A stretch of DNA of 64,000 bases, taken from Hevea brasiliensis. Its lineage: Eukaryota > Streptophyta > Magnoliopsida > Malpighiales > Euphorbiaceae. Below are positions 24,792 to 37,545 of this stretch, piece after piece. Both the position numbers and the translations under genes were made by a program. A model generated the notes under the pieces. It saw only the letters and a list, made by a program, of their open reading frames with translations, made no database searches and had not been told where the DNA came from. The stretch is taken from assembly GCF_030052815.1 (NCBI RefSeq), contig NC_079493.1:62930691-62994690 (forward strand). Direction: 5' to 3'. Numbering within the stretch: the stretch's first letter is position 1; each line of letters begins with the position of its first letter.

Positions 24792-26902
24792 TGAAGGAAC
24801 GGAAGCATGAAAAACACAAGTTTATACCATTGAATTCAAAAATTTTCACCTAGGGTCACATGCATCATGCAAAATTTATTTTTATCTATTTGATTTCAAT
24901 GATAAACAACATATTAAAACTCTTTTAATATGTTTTTGGATCTGTATTTACCATTTAAGATTTTAAAATTAATCAGATTAATTTTAGAACCCTAGATTAA
25001 ATCAAAAACGATTACACTAACCTCTTGATGCACTGCAGCGTGTCTGCGCCTTTGAGATTCGTCTTCAGGACACCAGATGTTGTCCCTCTAGCTTGTCCAC
25101 ACCAAGAACACCTATGGAAGCCCTTGAATAGCTTCTAAATCTTTTTCTATTAATTAGAAAATCAAGTTCTGCCTTTTAAGAGATTAAAGATGTAAGCAGG
25201 ACACTAGAAACAATTTCTAGTGTTTTTAATTCAAGAGATTGATGGCTAATCTCTTTGAATTGATAAGAGATGAAGAAGAAGAGATAAAAACCCTCAAAGT
25301 GGCGTGACAAAGGAGTGTGGCTGCTGGTTGTGTTTTATTTTCTCATAACAACACTTAAATAGCTAGGTTAACACATTAAACCCTTGCCACATGTCACCCT
25401 TTGATTAGCTCTAGGTTTAAGTGACCCAATCACATTGTGCCAATTGTCAAACCTATATTTAATCTTGATTTTAATCATCTTACATGATTAAAAAAAAAAC
25501 ATTTGGCAAGCTTATGTGTTATGCCATGTGTCACCATCTCATGGTGCCACGTGTCACACTGTAAAATGACCAAAATGCCCCTGTGTCTTTATTTTGAGTT
25601 CTTAACCCAAAATAATTATTTTCTTCTTCTAATTAATTTATATCAAATATAAATTAATTAATTAATCTCTATTAATTAATTTCTCATTAATTAAATTCAT
25701 ATTTAAACACTTTAAATATAAATTTAACTTAGATTATACATCCAATAATCTAGATTTGGTTTCAAGTCATGCTAGGGACTTTGCAATCTAATTGCAAACC
25801 AAACCTATTTAATTAATCAATTTAAACTCTTTAATTAATTAATTAAATCATATTTAATTAGGTGATAACTTGTGTATGTGTGTGACTTACTAGGCTCATC
25901 ACTAATTGGCAATGAGACATGATATCAACTCTTAATATCATTAGAACTCTTTCTTACCATAAATGATTTCTCTAAATCATTTTATGAACCTCATAGACCA
26001 TGGTTAACACCTAGCATAGCATGCCATGGCCACCCAATTAGTAATAAGGTTTACCTTAAATGAACCTATAATCATATGTTACCATGCACTAGAATCTCTC
26101 TGTTACAAAATCCTAACTCAAGCTGGAGTCATGGTTTATGTCAAACTCCATTTGCTATGAATATTATGTTCTCTTTTAATTCCATTTCTTGATTAAAAAG
26201 ATTTTCTCATCAGAAACTCTTTTCTGAATAAATCTATCTGTCCTGGCCAAGAACTTGAAACATCAAGAACAATTAAATGAACATAGGATTTTATCTCTAT
26301 TTACTTAGAGGAACAGATTCCATCTTGATCAACACCTACCTCCATATATAACTAGTAGGAGCCAACACATGCCCATATACCCATACACAGTACAAGTATG
26401 AAAGCATTATCAAACTCAAACTACCTATATACAAGATAACTGTGCTATCTCAGGTCTAAAGATTATATGCACTGATATGATTTATGACAAAACATTGACA
26501 AGAGTAAACTCCATGTGCTTGTCATAAGTGTGATTGGTTCGGCCTACTTATCATTTATAAGTGCCTATCATGTTTGTTATATGGCATGAGACTCACCATT
26601 CTATCTTATTTATATCTCATATAAATAACTTGGGAACAAACATGAATACAATCTTTCTGGATAAGTCATGTCCTTATTATGAAGTATCCTCGATTGTGAA
26701 CCTATTTATGATACTTTGTGCTAGAAATATTGTCACTCATATTCTTAACAACTTAAGAATAATATTTCTAACAAAATATCAATGGACCTTTTCTATTACA
26801 CATAAATATATTATGTAAACGGAAAAGTGGAAATGCCTTTTATTAATAAAAATATGTACAAGATACATACTAAATGATATGCTCTAGGGCATACTACTAA
26901 CA
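24792..26902 (-). repeat. C1 5' LTR
   Basis: 2111 bp, same termini as the 3' LTR, followed by the GAATT duplication at 26903. The most visible difference from the partner is a cluster of changes near 25036-25052. Confidence 0.95.
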
Positions 26903-28345
26903 GAATTATCTTATTTCTGAGCTCTTTTACCTCTCGTGCCAAGATTTTAATTGGTTCTTCTTCATATGTCAGGTCAAGTTGTACCACAATTTCTTCTGCT
27001 GAGATGACATGTGAAGGATCTGATCTGTATCTTCTGAGCATCGAGACATGGAACACATTATGTGTCTTGTCTAGCTCAGGTGGTAAGGCTAATCTGTAGG
27101 CTACTAATCCCACACATTCCATAACTTCATATGGGCCAATAAACCTAGGGCTTAATTTTCCCTTTTTCCCGAATCTCAACACTTTCTTTCACGGTGATAC
27201 TCTGAGAAATACTTTCTTGCCAACTTCATATTCAATGTCCTTTCTTTTCAAGTCAGCATAAGATTTCTGTCGGTCTGAGGCAACTTTCAAATTGGCCTTT
27301 ATTAGTTTCACCTTTTCCTCTGTCTGTTTTATCAGGTCTGGCCCCACTAGCTTATCTTCACCCAACTCAGTCCAACATACAGGTGTGCTGCATTTTCTCC
27401 CATACAATGCTTCATAGGGTGCCATTTGCATGCTAGCTTGATAGCTATTATTATATGTAAATTCTCCCAGTGGAAGGTATCTGCCCCAACTTCCCTCAAA
27501 CTCAATAACACAACTTCTCAGTATATCCTCGAGGACCTATCACATATGTTCGGTTATTATTATCATTATCAGTTTAATTATTATTTACAATAACTCAATG
27601 AGTTTCAAAATTTACTTGGATTATTCTTTCCAACTGTTCATCCGTCTGAGGATGAAAAGCCATACTAAAATGGAGTTGTGTGCCCAAGGATTCTTGTAAT
27701 TTCTTCCAAAATCTAGATGTAAACCTCGAGTCTCTATCAGATATTTTGGAAAGTGGAATTCCATGTAGTCTAACTATCTCACTGATGTACAATTCTGCTA
27801 ACTTTTCCAGTGAGTAGTCAATTCTGATTGGCAGAAAATGTGCTGAGTTGGTCAACCTATCCACAATCACCCATACTGCATCATGCTTCTTCTGAGTGAG
27901 AGGTAGACCACTGACAAAGTCCATAGTGACTCGGTCCCACTTCCATTCAGGTATGTTTATGGGCTGTAACAAACCTGATGGAACTTGATGTTCTGCTTTG
28001 ACTTGCTGACATGTCAAGCATCTAGTTACATAGTCAACTATGTCCTTCTTCATACCTGGCCACCAGTATCTGAGTTTTAGGTCACGGTACATTTTTGTGC
28101 TTCCTGAGTGTATAGCATACACGTTGTTATGTGCTTCTTTTAGAATACTGGTTTTCAACTCTTTATCATTTGGTACACATACTCTTTCTTTATAGTACAG
28201 GCACCCATTTTCTTTCACCTCATATTCAGTTTCCTTCCCCTCAGTGATTTTGCCCATAACAGCCATTAATTTCTCATCTGTTTTCTGCCCATCCTGTATT
28301 TGTTATAATAGATTCGGCTTTACTTGCAACTCAGCCAAAATAACT
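26903..28345 (-). pseudogene. E1 integrase (zinc, catalytic core and most of the tail)
   Basis: On minus, from about 28345: the HHCC zinc region ([18 protein letters not shown] ... CLTCQQVK), core residues in [18 protein letters not shown] and [13 protein letters not shown] (DDE present), then a 79-bp intron-like insert (27615-27537), [21 protein letters not shown], a basic linker, GPYEV and the tail to [19 protein letters not shown] replaces a Trp codon at about 27186-27188 and a few further stops occur. No RT or RNase H precedes it; the frame dissolves at about 28345. Integrase would insert element cDNA into chromosomes. C1 cuts off the last residues (17249-17393). Confidence 0.88.
27537..27615 (-). 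other. Intron-like GT-AG insertion in E1 integrase
   Basis: On minus, 79 bp begin GTAAATTTTG and end TGTGATAG, splitting ...ATC CAA / GTC CTC GAG. Removing it restores the reading IQ-VLED. It is strongly AT-rich, about the smallest size for a plant intron, and contains CTGAT, a possible branch site. A closely similar 80-bp insert sits at the same codon in E4 (58138-58217). Confidence 0.65.
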
Positions 28346-28839
28346 CCATCAATGGAAGGTATCTATTCTTGCTTTCGGAGTGAGCATCAATACAATTTCT
28401 AAATGTATTCTCAAATACCTACATCATTCCTTTCTGTCTAAAATATTAAAATACTGATAAGACTCCATATCAATGTCCAGATATCTTCATCCTCAAGGTG
28501 TTCTTTCTAATTTATAGCCATACTAGATTCTCTAAGCTCATAGCAATTTTTGTGGTAATGGTAGTCCACATTACTGTAACTGAGTCTCTGACTCTAGCTA
28601 CCTTAAAAGTGTAGTCTTTCGATAGGTTAGTTCTGAAGTTTTAAATTTTTGACTAGAAATTTCACATTTATTTCCCATAATAGTACTCTATTCGGGCGTA
28701 ACTGTATCAAATTATAGATTACTTACAAATATTCTTAGTTTATTGTACCATGAGGAACCACGTAGCTCTATACAATAATCCCATATCAGTACTGTAATCT
28801 GCAGCTTACAATACAAACATCGAGAATATTACATAGCCA
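28346..28839 (-). other. E1 interior segment of unknown origin
   Basis: About 0.5 kb between the gag start remnant and the integrase. It is AT-rich, with no long open frame on either strand, no zinc knuckle, protease or RT motif, and no LTR-like end that I recognise. In a full element about 3 kb of gag-RT-RNase H coding would be here. Confidence 0.5.
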
Positions 28840-28908
28840 CTACGTTATAACCTTATGATCTCGATTTTCTACTTCTTTTTCTAATACCCTCTGTGACTCT
28901 GAGTCCAT
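28840..28908 (-). pseudogene. E1 gag start remnant
   Basis: ATG at 28908 on minus, reading MDSESQRVLEKEVENRDH then TAG at codon 23. The first residues match the gag start of EA, E4 and E2. No capsid follows. Confidence 0.7.
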
Positions 28909-29030
28909 ATCTTAACTTTCAATAATCAAAAGTAAACAGATCTGCATAGTGTCACCTCGACTCTTATGAATGCAATGCATGTATGTACACTATCTTTCCA
29001 CTTATCTTTGCCTAGGAACGCCTAAACCGT

Positions 29031-29042
29031 GCTCTGATACCA
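29031..29042 (-). other. E1 primer-binding site
   Basis: TGGTATCAGAGC on minus, five bases inside the LTR end at 29048. Confidence 0.92.
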
Positions 29043-29047
29043 CTAAA

Positions 29048-32000
29048 TGTAACACCCCTCACCCGTCTACAGTGAAGCCGAGCAAGGCGTGCTACACGCC
29101 GTGCCGGAGCACCTGATCTTATCTGATTTCATTATAGTTCTAGATTTACTTGTTCAAAAACTTTATCTGAGGTTTAGGCTATTTTTTACTTTTATCAAAA
29201 TCTGACTAATTTGGAAAATTTAAAAATTTCAATGATAATCCAAAGAGAGTCTTGGCGATAATTTGGACTAACAGTTCTTCTGAACCTGCCAAAAACAATT
29301 TCAATATATACTCCAATTCACAACTCAGAATCAGTCTCAAAATTTTTCATACTCAATCTCAATCAGAATAATCATGATCAGATACTTAACTCATATATCA
29401 AAATTCTTACATTTTATTATTTTGCATAATTTGCCAACTAAGTACATAAATTTATCAAGTACAGAATATACAAATAAAATTACAGTTACTAATTCACATT
29501 ACAATAATAGCAGTAATTATAATGTACAGATTATAAAACATACTTAAAATGAGCCCTATCTATATGCATTGCTGAGGAGGTGACAACCTTCAATTCTTCT
29601 GACACTTCTGCAGATCTGGAATCCAAAAATCTCAGTCGACAGTCTACTGGTTTTACCTTTGGTACCTGCGCGAGGAAGCAATAGCATTTCTGCTTAGTGG
29701 TGTAATAATATAACAAGAAATAATATATACAAGTAAAGAAAGAAATAAATCATAATTTAGATACTCAGGAATCAATTTAATTTGGTATGGTATTTCTAGC
29801 ATCAATGATCCCATATACTAGTTTGTTCCTCTTTGGAAGTTCTTAGTTTATAACTTTTCAGTAATACTACCCAGTATACAAATTATTCTAACTGTATTGT
29901 ATTTCAAGTCTCTACAGTTCTGCAATTTATATTTTTGTTATGTTTCTTTTGCTAATCTCTTTTACTCATTCATTCAATACTTAACTTAATTATACTGAAA
30001 TTTCATTATACTTAACTTAACTTAGCTTCCTGAATTGAATAATATTTTAAATGACTGCCCATATAGCCTATACACTGACCAGAGTGGATAAATGGATATA
30101 CTAGCACTGGGTATCTAGTACCTCGGGCCGTCACACCATCGATCACAAAATGTCTCCCGGTGTGCAAATAGTGTGGCTAAAAAGCCATATAATCAATCAG
30201 GCATTAAGCCGAGTATAATAACACAATCTATATAGCCATAGGCTATTAAGATCATAGTATGGCATAATAAGCCATAAAACACAGTATGACGTAAAGTCAT
30301 TTACAGAACAGCTGTCAGAATCCTATTGGCATGCCAACCTATCCAAACTAGTCAACTAGGCAAATTAGGGCATATTACAATATCACATATTTAATTCTTT
30401 ATTCATAGGGTTTATACATCTTTATGCCTTTCACTGGTTAATAAAATTATTGACCTTTTTATGCATCATGGATAGGTTGATTCTAGCATCAACATGTCAC
30501 AATTTACACTTCAATATGTTGTCAATATAATGCAATTTACCCTTTTCACAAGTTGGCATTCATTGCCGAATCACTTCAAGCATCATTTTATGTAATTACC
30601 AATTTTCAATTTTAGTGTGCTAGATTGATCTAGCTTAAAGTCCTATTTCCCTTGGTTTTTAGCTTCTGGTCAAAGAAGCAAAATTGTAGCTCTATGTCTT
30701 ATTGCACGTGGGGCAAAATTTCAGGTCATTCTGAGTTATATAGACCAAGATATGGTCAATTTACTAAAGCTGGACAGATTGCAACTTTGGTGCAAAATTG
30801 GGTTAATTTCTCAATTTTTGTGTGCTAGATTTGTCTAACTTAAAGTCCTATTTCTCTTGGTATTATTCCCTTCAGTTCATTTCATTAGTCAACCTATAAT
30901 GTTGACCCTTGATGCACTCTACGTGAGTCAATTCTAATGTCACCAATATGTCACATTTTATAGCCTTTTAGTGTTGGTATATGTCACCAATTTCATTTCT
31001 AAGTGTATTGCGTTTTATTACAATTTACCAGATTTCGGTGTACTATTTTGACATAGCCGGACGAACTAGTTTCCTTGGTTTTCAGGTTTCGGTCCAAACT
31101 ACAAACTTGTAGATCTATTTCTTATGAAACGTGGGGCAAAATTTCAGGTCATTCTGAGTTATGTAGACCAAGTTATGATCATTTTACTATTGCTGGTCAA
31201 AATGTATCAAAATTGGTCACTTTAGGTCATTTTAGGTCATTTTAGGTTCGGCCAGTTTTTGGACCCGAAATTGTGAAAGCTTTTTGACTTGCTTATGGTC
31301 ATTTCTGGGCTTGGGTGTCTTCATAAGACTTGTAGATATAGGTCTTAGCTATTCATGGTCAAAAGTTCAGGTCAATTGGACCTGGTTTGAGTGAGTTATG
31401 GCCTAAACACTAACTGCTGCCCAAATGGTAAGTTTTCAGGCTTTAAATGCACTAATCCGGATTTGGTCACTTTTTAAGGTCAGTTTCTAGGCAGAATTTT
31501 GGCAACCTTTCTCCATGAAAGTTGGCCTATTTGGTGTCTAGTTTCACCCCATATTGGCCTCATACCAATTGGGTTCATAGTTTGGCACTTATGGCCTCAT
31601 TTATGTGCTGCCTTCAATACACAACCTGCACAAAGCTCATACACTCCCAATTTAATGTTCCTTCTTCTCCTCATTACTACAATATTCAATCAACAACACT
31701 TCCATACATATATTGTACACAATCCCAGCAAAAATTCTGGGCAGAATACTCAAGTGCACAATGCACACAATACACCATTAAACTTCAATATTTACATCCA
31801 CCCAAATTCAACATACTTCAATGTTAATATTACACATTATACTTCAACATATTCATACTTCAACATCACTTACACTTGCTGCCCACAAATTGACATTCAC
31901 ATATATCATTAATAACCATATATTCACACACAATTTCATGCTATTAGGGGCTGCCAAACATTTATGGTTTAGTGGAAAATGCTGTCCACTTATGGTTTTA

Positions 32001-32804
32001 TACCCCACTAAACATTTAAATAATAGTTAAAATAATTAAACTTTCATAATTCTAATTATAGCCCCATATTTCCTTTAATTGCATTTCATTTATAATTTCA
32101 TTTTTCATTAAATTTTCAAAATACAATGCCACTTATTTTTCATGGACATTTAAGTCAAAAGTCAACTCTAGGTGTCAATTGACCAAAATGCCCCTCTTCG
32201 GGTCAAGTTCGGACTTTTTCGATAACACCGATTTACTCCCTGTACCGCTGATTTCTTTAATTTTTATTTTTCGTTTATACTAACTTTCTAATTTTTCTTT
32301 GAAATTTTATAAGTGTAATATCATTTATTTTTAATGGAGATTGAGGTCAAAAGGCAACTCTAGGTGTCAAATGACCAAAATACCCCACTTCGGGTTATAT
32401 TCCCGATTTTTCAGTAATACCGATTTTTGTCTATTTCTCGATTTTTCGTTTTTCTTTGTACTAATTTATTAATTTTTCTTTGATATTTCTAGTGCCAATT
32501 ACATTTCAATAAATCTTTATTTATGTCTCAAAATTATATTCAGAGGGTTCCCTGCGGTCCTGGGGTCGGCAACGGCCTTCCCAGTGCGGTCACCCATCGC
32601 TGCGGTGCCGGCTCGTTTAACTTATTTTATTTTCTCTCTTTCATTTTTCTTTTATTTTTCTTGTATTTTCTTTTTATTTATTTCATCATTATATGTCTGT
32701 TCACTATCACCGAAGTGTAGTTCCAGACATCCTAACTTTCCTGGACTGTTATTTGACTACTGGAGCAGTAGAACGTACAAAATATGTACAGTGGGGATGT
32801 TACA
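29048..32804 (-). repeat. E1 5' LTR (type B, 3757 bp)
   Basis: Plus-strand ends are TGTAACACCCCTCACCC and GGGGATGTTACA. Its 30749-32804 part is nearly identical to 5617-7456 plus 17140-17248 of the chimeric LTR. It retains the single-copy ATATG (32691-32695) that EA hit in the other copy. It was inserted into copia LTR C2, giving flank TGATT at 32805-32809; the matching flank on the other side is lost. Confidence 0.9.
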
Positions 32805-33742
32805 TGATTTCTCTAAATCATTTTAGGCACCTCATAGACCATGGTTAACACCTAGCATAGCATGCAATGGCCACCCAATCAGTAATAAGGTTTACCTTAA
32901 ATGAACCCATAATCATATGTTACCATGCACTAGAATCTCTCTGTTAGAAAATCTCAACTCAAGCTGGAGTCATGGTTTATGTCAAACCCCATTTGCTGTT
33001 AATATTATGTTCTCTTTTAATTCCAGTTCTTGATTAAAAAGATTTTCTCATCAGAAACTCTTTTCTGATTAAATCTATTTGTCCTGGCTAGGAACTTGAA
33101 ACATCAAGAATAATTAAATGAACATAGGATTTTATCCCTATTTACTTAGAGGAACAGATTCCATCTTGATCAACACGTACCTCCATATATAACTAGTAGG
33201 AGCTAACACATGCCCATATACCCATGCACAGTACAAGTATGAAAGCAGTATCAAACTCAAATCACTTATATACAAGATAACTATGCTATCTTAGGTCTAA
33301 AGATTATATGCACTGATATGATTTATGACAATGCATTGACAAGAGCAAACTCCATGTGCTTGTCATAAGTGTCACTGGTTCGGCCTACTTATCATTTATA
33401 AGTGCCTATCATATTTGTCATATGGCATGAGACTCACCATTCCATCTTATTTATATCTCATATAAATAACTTAGGAACAAACATGAATACAATCTTTTTG
33501 GATAAGTCATGTCCTTATTGTGAAGTATCCTTAACTGTGAACCTATTTATGATACTTTGTACTAGAAATAATGTCACTCATATTCTTAACAAGTTAAGAA
33601 TAGAATTTCTAACAAAATATCAATGGACCTTTTCTATTACACATAAATATATTATGTAAACGGAAAAGTGGAAATGCCTTTTATTAATAAAAACATGTAC
33701 AAGATACATACTAAATGATATGCTCTAGGGCATAGTACTAAC
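32805..33742 (-). repeat. C2: partial copia LTR (same family as C1)
   Basis: It begins TGATTTCTCTAAATC, matching C1's LTR from position 18564 onward, and ends at the normal terminus GTACTAACA. Its first 1.17 kb was displaced by E1. It follows the start portion of an E2 LTR (flank CTAGC at 33743), so it had inserted there. It carries the 85-codon antisense frame (33402-33659). Confidence 0.92.
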
Positions 33743-33977
33743 ACTAGCTGTGAGGACCGTAACTTCCCACTTGGTTACCCATCGCTAGGGCATCGACTCT
33801 TTTAACTTGGTTGTATTTTATTTCTAAAATTTTTCCTAAATTTTTCTTATTAATATTTGAGTTATTTATGATTCCTCACTCTAGTCTAAATATTTTTCTA
33901 GACGTTCTAGCTATTCGGACCGACACCGGTCACTGAAACACTAGAATATACGTAATTGCTACAGTGAGGGTGTCACA
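33743..33977 (-). repeat. E2 3' LTR fragment (type A start)
   Basis: It reads from GACCGTAACTTCCCAC to GAGGGTGTCACA. It matches the terminal 235 bp of E2's other LTR at 50236-50470 and the reverse complement of the first bases of EA's LTRs. The rest was displaced by C2 and later lost. Confidence 0.88.
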
Positions 33978-34042
33978 ACTCTTCCCCTCTAATTTTAAAT
34001 TTTGTCCTTAAAATTTACCTGACTCAAGTAATCGAGGAGTTG
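33978..34042 (-). other. E2 polypurine tract and 3' untranslated stub
   Basis: On minus, AATTAGAGGGGAAGAGT lies directly before the LTR, and just upstream a decayed copy of the last pol codons (SGKF...QN). Only 65 bp separate the gag stop from the LTR, so no pol was ever present in this copy. Confidence 0.8.
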
Positions 34043-37000
34043 CTACCTCCTTGCTTCTTCACTTCCTTGGGTTGCCTTATCAATGTCTGGGTTCGGCTCC
34101 TCCTGAGCTTCCATAGCATATACCCGTGGTACCATTCTAACCTCGGGCCTTTCGACCATCTCAGAAGCAACCTTCTGTGCAATATCAGCCGTCTTTGCTC
34201 TACCTAGTCTTTTACCCCTTTGACCTGTAGGGGTAGGTCTATCAACTTGTACTGGAGCTGTTGAACCACTCTTTTGAGGGCAATCTCTTATGAAATGATC
34301 TGTAGCCCCACACTTGAAACACTCTCCAGTTAACAGTTGACACTCCCCTCTGTGTCTCCTACCACAGTGCATACATTCTGGTACTGGGGCTGATCCCCTT
34401 GTTACTGTGCCTGGGGAGCTAGTTATAGATATCCCAGTCTGGCCTCTCTGGCCCTGTGTCTAATCTTGTGAACTAGAACCCTTAAGCTTCTTACTATCAG
34501 TCAGTATAATTGACTGCCCTGGTCTAAATTCCCTCTTACGCTACCTATCTTTCCTATTCTGTTCACTTACTCTAACCCTTTCCACTTTCAATGCGGCTTC
34601 AACTAGTTTTGTAAAATCCAAAATTCCCAAAGCTGTTATCACAATTTTAATATTATCATTTAGCCCCTCTTCAAACCTTCTGCACCTCTCAGCTTCTGTG
34701 GGGACTATCTCCTTCCCATATCTACTCAATCTGATAAATTCTCTTTCATACTCAGCTTCTATCAGCTGTCTCTGCCTCAGGTTAATAAATTCTCTCCTCC
34801 TGTCTTCCAGGTACACACTTTCCACATACTTCTTTCTGAATTCAGCGTGGAAGAACTCCCAGGTTATTTGTTCTGGCTGCACTTCACTAGACACTGTATC
34901 CCACCATTGATACGCATCATCTTGCAGTAGAGATACAGCAGCTTCTAGGTTTTGCTCTGGGGTGTAGTGGAGTTGTTTTAAGACTCTTCCTATTCTGTCG
35001 AGCCTGTTCTCAGCTGCAACAGAATCATCTTCTCTCTTGCCAAGAAAATCCATTACTCCAAATTTCCTGAGTTTTTCCAAATGAGAGTTTTGCTGTGGTG
35101 GTGGTGGTGGTGGTGGTATTACCCCTGCCATTTTTCTGAAAAACTCGGCCATTTGCTGGAACATGGCCTAGAACAAGGCCTATGGAGGCTGTTGAAGGAG
35201 TGGAAGCATGAAAAACACAAGTTTAGATTATTGAAATTCAAAATTTTTCTTATAGGGTCACATGCATTATGCAAGATTTATTTTTATCTATTTGATTTTA
35301 ATGATAAATAGCATATTAAAACTCCTTTAATATATTTTTTGGATCTACATTTGCCATTTAAGATTTTAGAATTAACAGATTAATTCATTAGAACCCTAGA
35401 TTAGATCAAGAACAAGTGCACTAACCTGTTTGATGCACTGCAGTGTGTTTGGCAACTTTGGGATGTGCTTAGGACACCAGATGTTGTCCCTTTAGCTTAT
35501 CCACACCAAGATCACCAATGACAGCCCCTTGAATAGCTTCTAAAGCTTTTCCAATCAATTAGAAAATTAGGTTTTGCCTTTTGAGAGATTATAGATGTAA
35601 ACAGGACACTAGAAATGATTTCTAATATTTTTAATTCAAGAGATTGTTGTGAAATCTCTTTGAATTGATGAGAGATGAAGAAGATGAAAGAAAGAGGTGC
35701 TTTGGGGCGGCACCAATGAAACAAATAGCAGCTAGGTAATTTTCTTTTCATCATTTCCCTTATATAGCTAGGTCACCACTTAAAACCCTGGCCACATGTC
35801 ACCTTCTGATTGGCTCTAGGTTTAATTGACCCAATCACATTGTGCCAAGTGTCAAACCTATATTTAATCTTAATTTTAATCATTTTACATGATTAAAAGA
35901 AATTTGGCAAGCTTATGTGTAGTGCCATGTGTCACCATCTCATGGTGCCACATGTCACCCTGTGAAAATGACCAAAATGCCCCTGTGTTTTAATTTTGAG
36001 TTCTCAACCCAAAATAATTATTTCTCTTCTTCTAATCAATTTATATCAAATATAAATTAATTAATTAATCTTTATTAATTAATTTCTCATTAGTTAAATT
36101 CATATTTAAACACTTTAAATATAAATTTAACTTATACTATACATCCAATAATCTAGATTTGGTTTTAAGTCATGCTAGGGACTTTGCAATCTAATTGTAA
36201 ATCAAACCTATTTAATTAATCAATTAAACTCTTTACTTAATTAATTAAATCATATTTAATTTAGTGATTACTTGTGTATGTGTGTGACTTACTAGGTTCA
36301 TCACTAATTGGCAATGAGATATGATATCAACTCTTAATATTATCAGAACTCTTTCTTACCATAAATGATTTCTCTAAACCATTTTATGCACCTCATAGAC
36401 CATGGTTAACACCTAGCATAGCATGCCATGGCCACCTAATTAGTAATAAGGTTTACCTTAAATGAACCTATAATCATATGTTATCATGCACTAGAATCTC
36501 TCTGTTACAAAATCCCAACTCAAGATGGAGTCATGGTTTATATCAAACCCCATTTGCTATGAATAGTATGTTCTCTTTTAATTCCAGTTCTTGATTAAAA
36601 GATTTTCTCATAAGAAACTCTTTTCTGATTAAATCTATCTGTCCTGGCCAGAAACTTGAAACATCAAGAACAATTAAATGAACATAGGATTTTATCCCTA
36701 TTTACTTAGAGGAATAGATTCCATCTTGATCAACACCTACCTCCATATATAACTAGTAGGAGCCAACACATGCCCATATGCCCATACAAAGTACAAGTAT
36801 GAAAGCAGTATTAAACTCAAATCACCTATATACAAGATAACTATGCAATCTCAGGTTTAAAGATTATATGCACTGATATGATTTATGAAAATACATTGAC
36901 AAGAGTAAACTCCATGTGCTTGTCATAAATGTCACTGGTTCGGCCTACTTATCATGTATAAGTGCCTATCATGTTTGTTATATGGCATGAGACTCACCAT

Positions 37001-37423
37001 TCCATCTTGTTTACATCTCATATAAATAACTTGGGAACAAACATAATTACAGTCTTTCTAGATAAGTCATGTCCTTATTGTGAAGTATCCTCGATTGTGA
37101 ACCTATTTATGATACTTTGTGCTAGAAATACTGTCACTCATATTCTTAACATCTTAAGAATAATATTTCTAACAAAATATCAACGGACCTTTTCTATTAC
37201 ACATAAATATATTATGTAAATGGAAAAGTGAAAATGCCTTTTATTAATAAAACATGTATAAGATACATGCTAAATGATATGCTCTAGGGCATACTACTAA
37301 CAGTTGTGCAGGCTCTACTGAAGCTGGTGGAGCAAGTTTTCCCCTACCCCCAGTTTTAGCTGCAATAGGTGGAGCATGACTCTCCACTTTCTCTTCAACT
37401 GCCCTCTGAGACATGGGGTACAT
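34043..37423 (-). pseudogene. E2 gag (gag-only element), interrupted by copia solo LTR C3
   Basis: ATG at 37423 on minus; the first ~38 codons (37423-37308) are separated from the rest (35192-34043) by C3. A proline run is followed by the full capsid domain: FLGKREDDSVAAENRLDRIG, AYQWWDTV, FRKKYVESVY, SRYGKEIVP, FEEGLNDN. Two zinc knuckles follow: CMHCGRRHRGEC (variant) and CFKCGATDHFIRDC (canonical). Two TAG codons (near 34542 and 34460) interrupt an otherwise single frame through both knuckles to the stop at 34043. The protein stops shortly after the sequence that in E4 leads into protease. Gag is thus much better kept than pol of the full-length relatives. Confidence 0.88.
35193..37302 (-). 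mobile_element. C3: copia solo LTR (C1 family)
   Basis: A full-length LTR of 2110 bp with normal termini and no PBS, interior or second LTR. Flanks are GCTGT (35188-35192) and GTTGT (37303-37307), a target duplication with one C/T change. It was probably left by recombination between two LTRs. Many substitutions against C1 mark it as older. It carries the same 85-codon antisense frame (36962-37219). Confidence 0.92.
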
Positions 37424-37533
37424 ATCCTAATCAAAATAAGAAAAACAAATAGATCTGCATTAGTGTCACCTCGACTCTTACAAATGCAATGCATGGTATG
37501 GACTTGATCTAGACCCAGAAACGCCTAAACCGT

Positions 37534-37545
37534 GCTCTGATACCA
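37534..37545 (-). other. E2 primer-binding site
   Basis: TGGTATCAGAGC on minus, five bases inside the LTR end at 37551. Confidence 0.9.

Larger units (their letters stand above)
17394..26902 (-). mobile_element. C1: complete Ty1/copia element (Angela-like)
   Basis: LTRs of 2110 and 2111 bp flank a 5.3-kb interior on the minus strand. A perfect 5-bp target duplication GAATT lies at 17389-17393 and 26903-26907, inside the E1 integrase. The minus-strand LTR begins TGTTAGTAGTATGCCCTAGA, which resembles starts of Angela/BARE-type LTRs. Order on minus: 5' LTR, PBS, long leader with a 35-bp repeat array, gag, integrase, RT, RNase H, polypurine tract, 3' LTR. The two LTRs differ at only a small number of positions by eye, so insertion is recent compared with most of the window. 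Coding capacity is nevertheless broken, so it probably moved with help or decayed afterwards. Confidence 0.95.

Noticed and set aside
28346..28839. Possible captured host gene fragment in E1
   Set aside because: No open frame, splice pattern or recognisable domain was visible, so no host origin is claimed.
35101..35121. GGT/GTG trinucleotide run as a possible microsatellite locus
   Set aside because: It is the complement of the gag proline run (CCA/CCC codons), conserved in E0, E2, E4 and E5.
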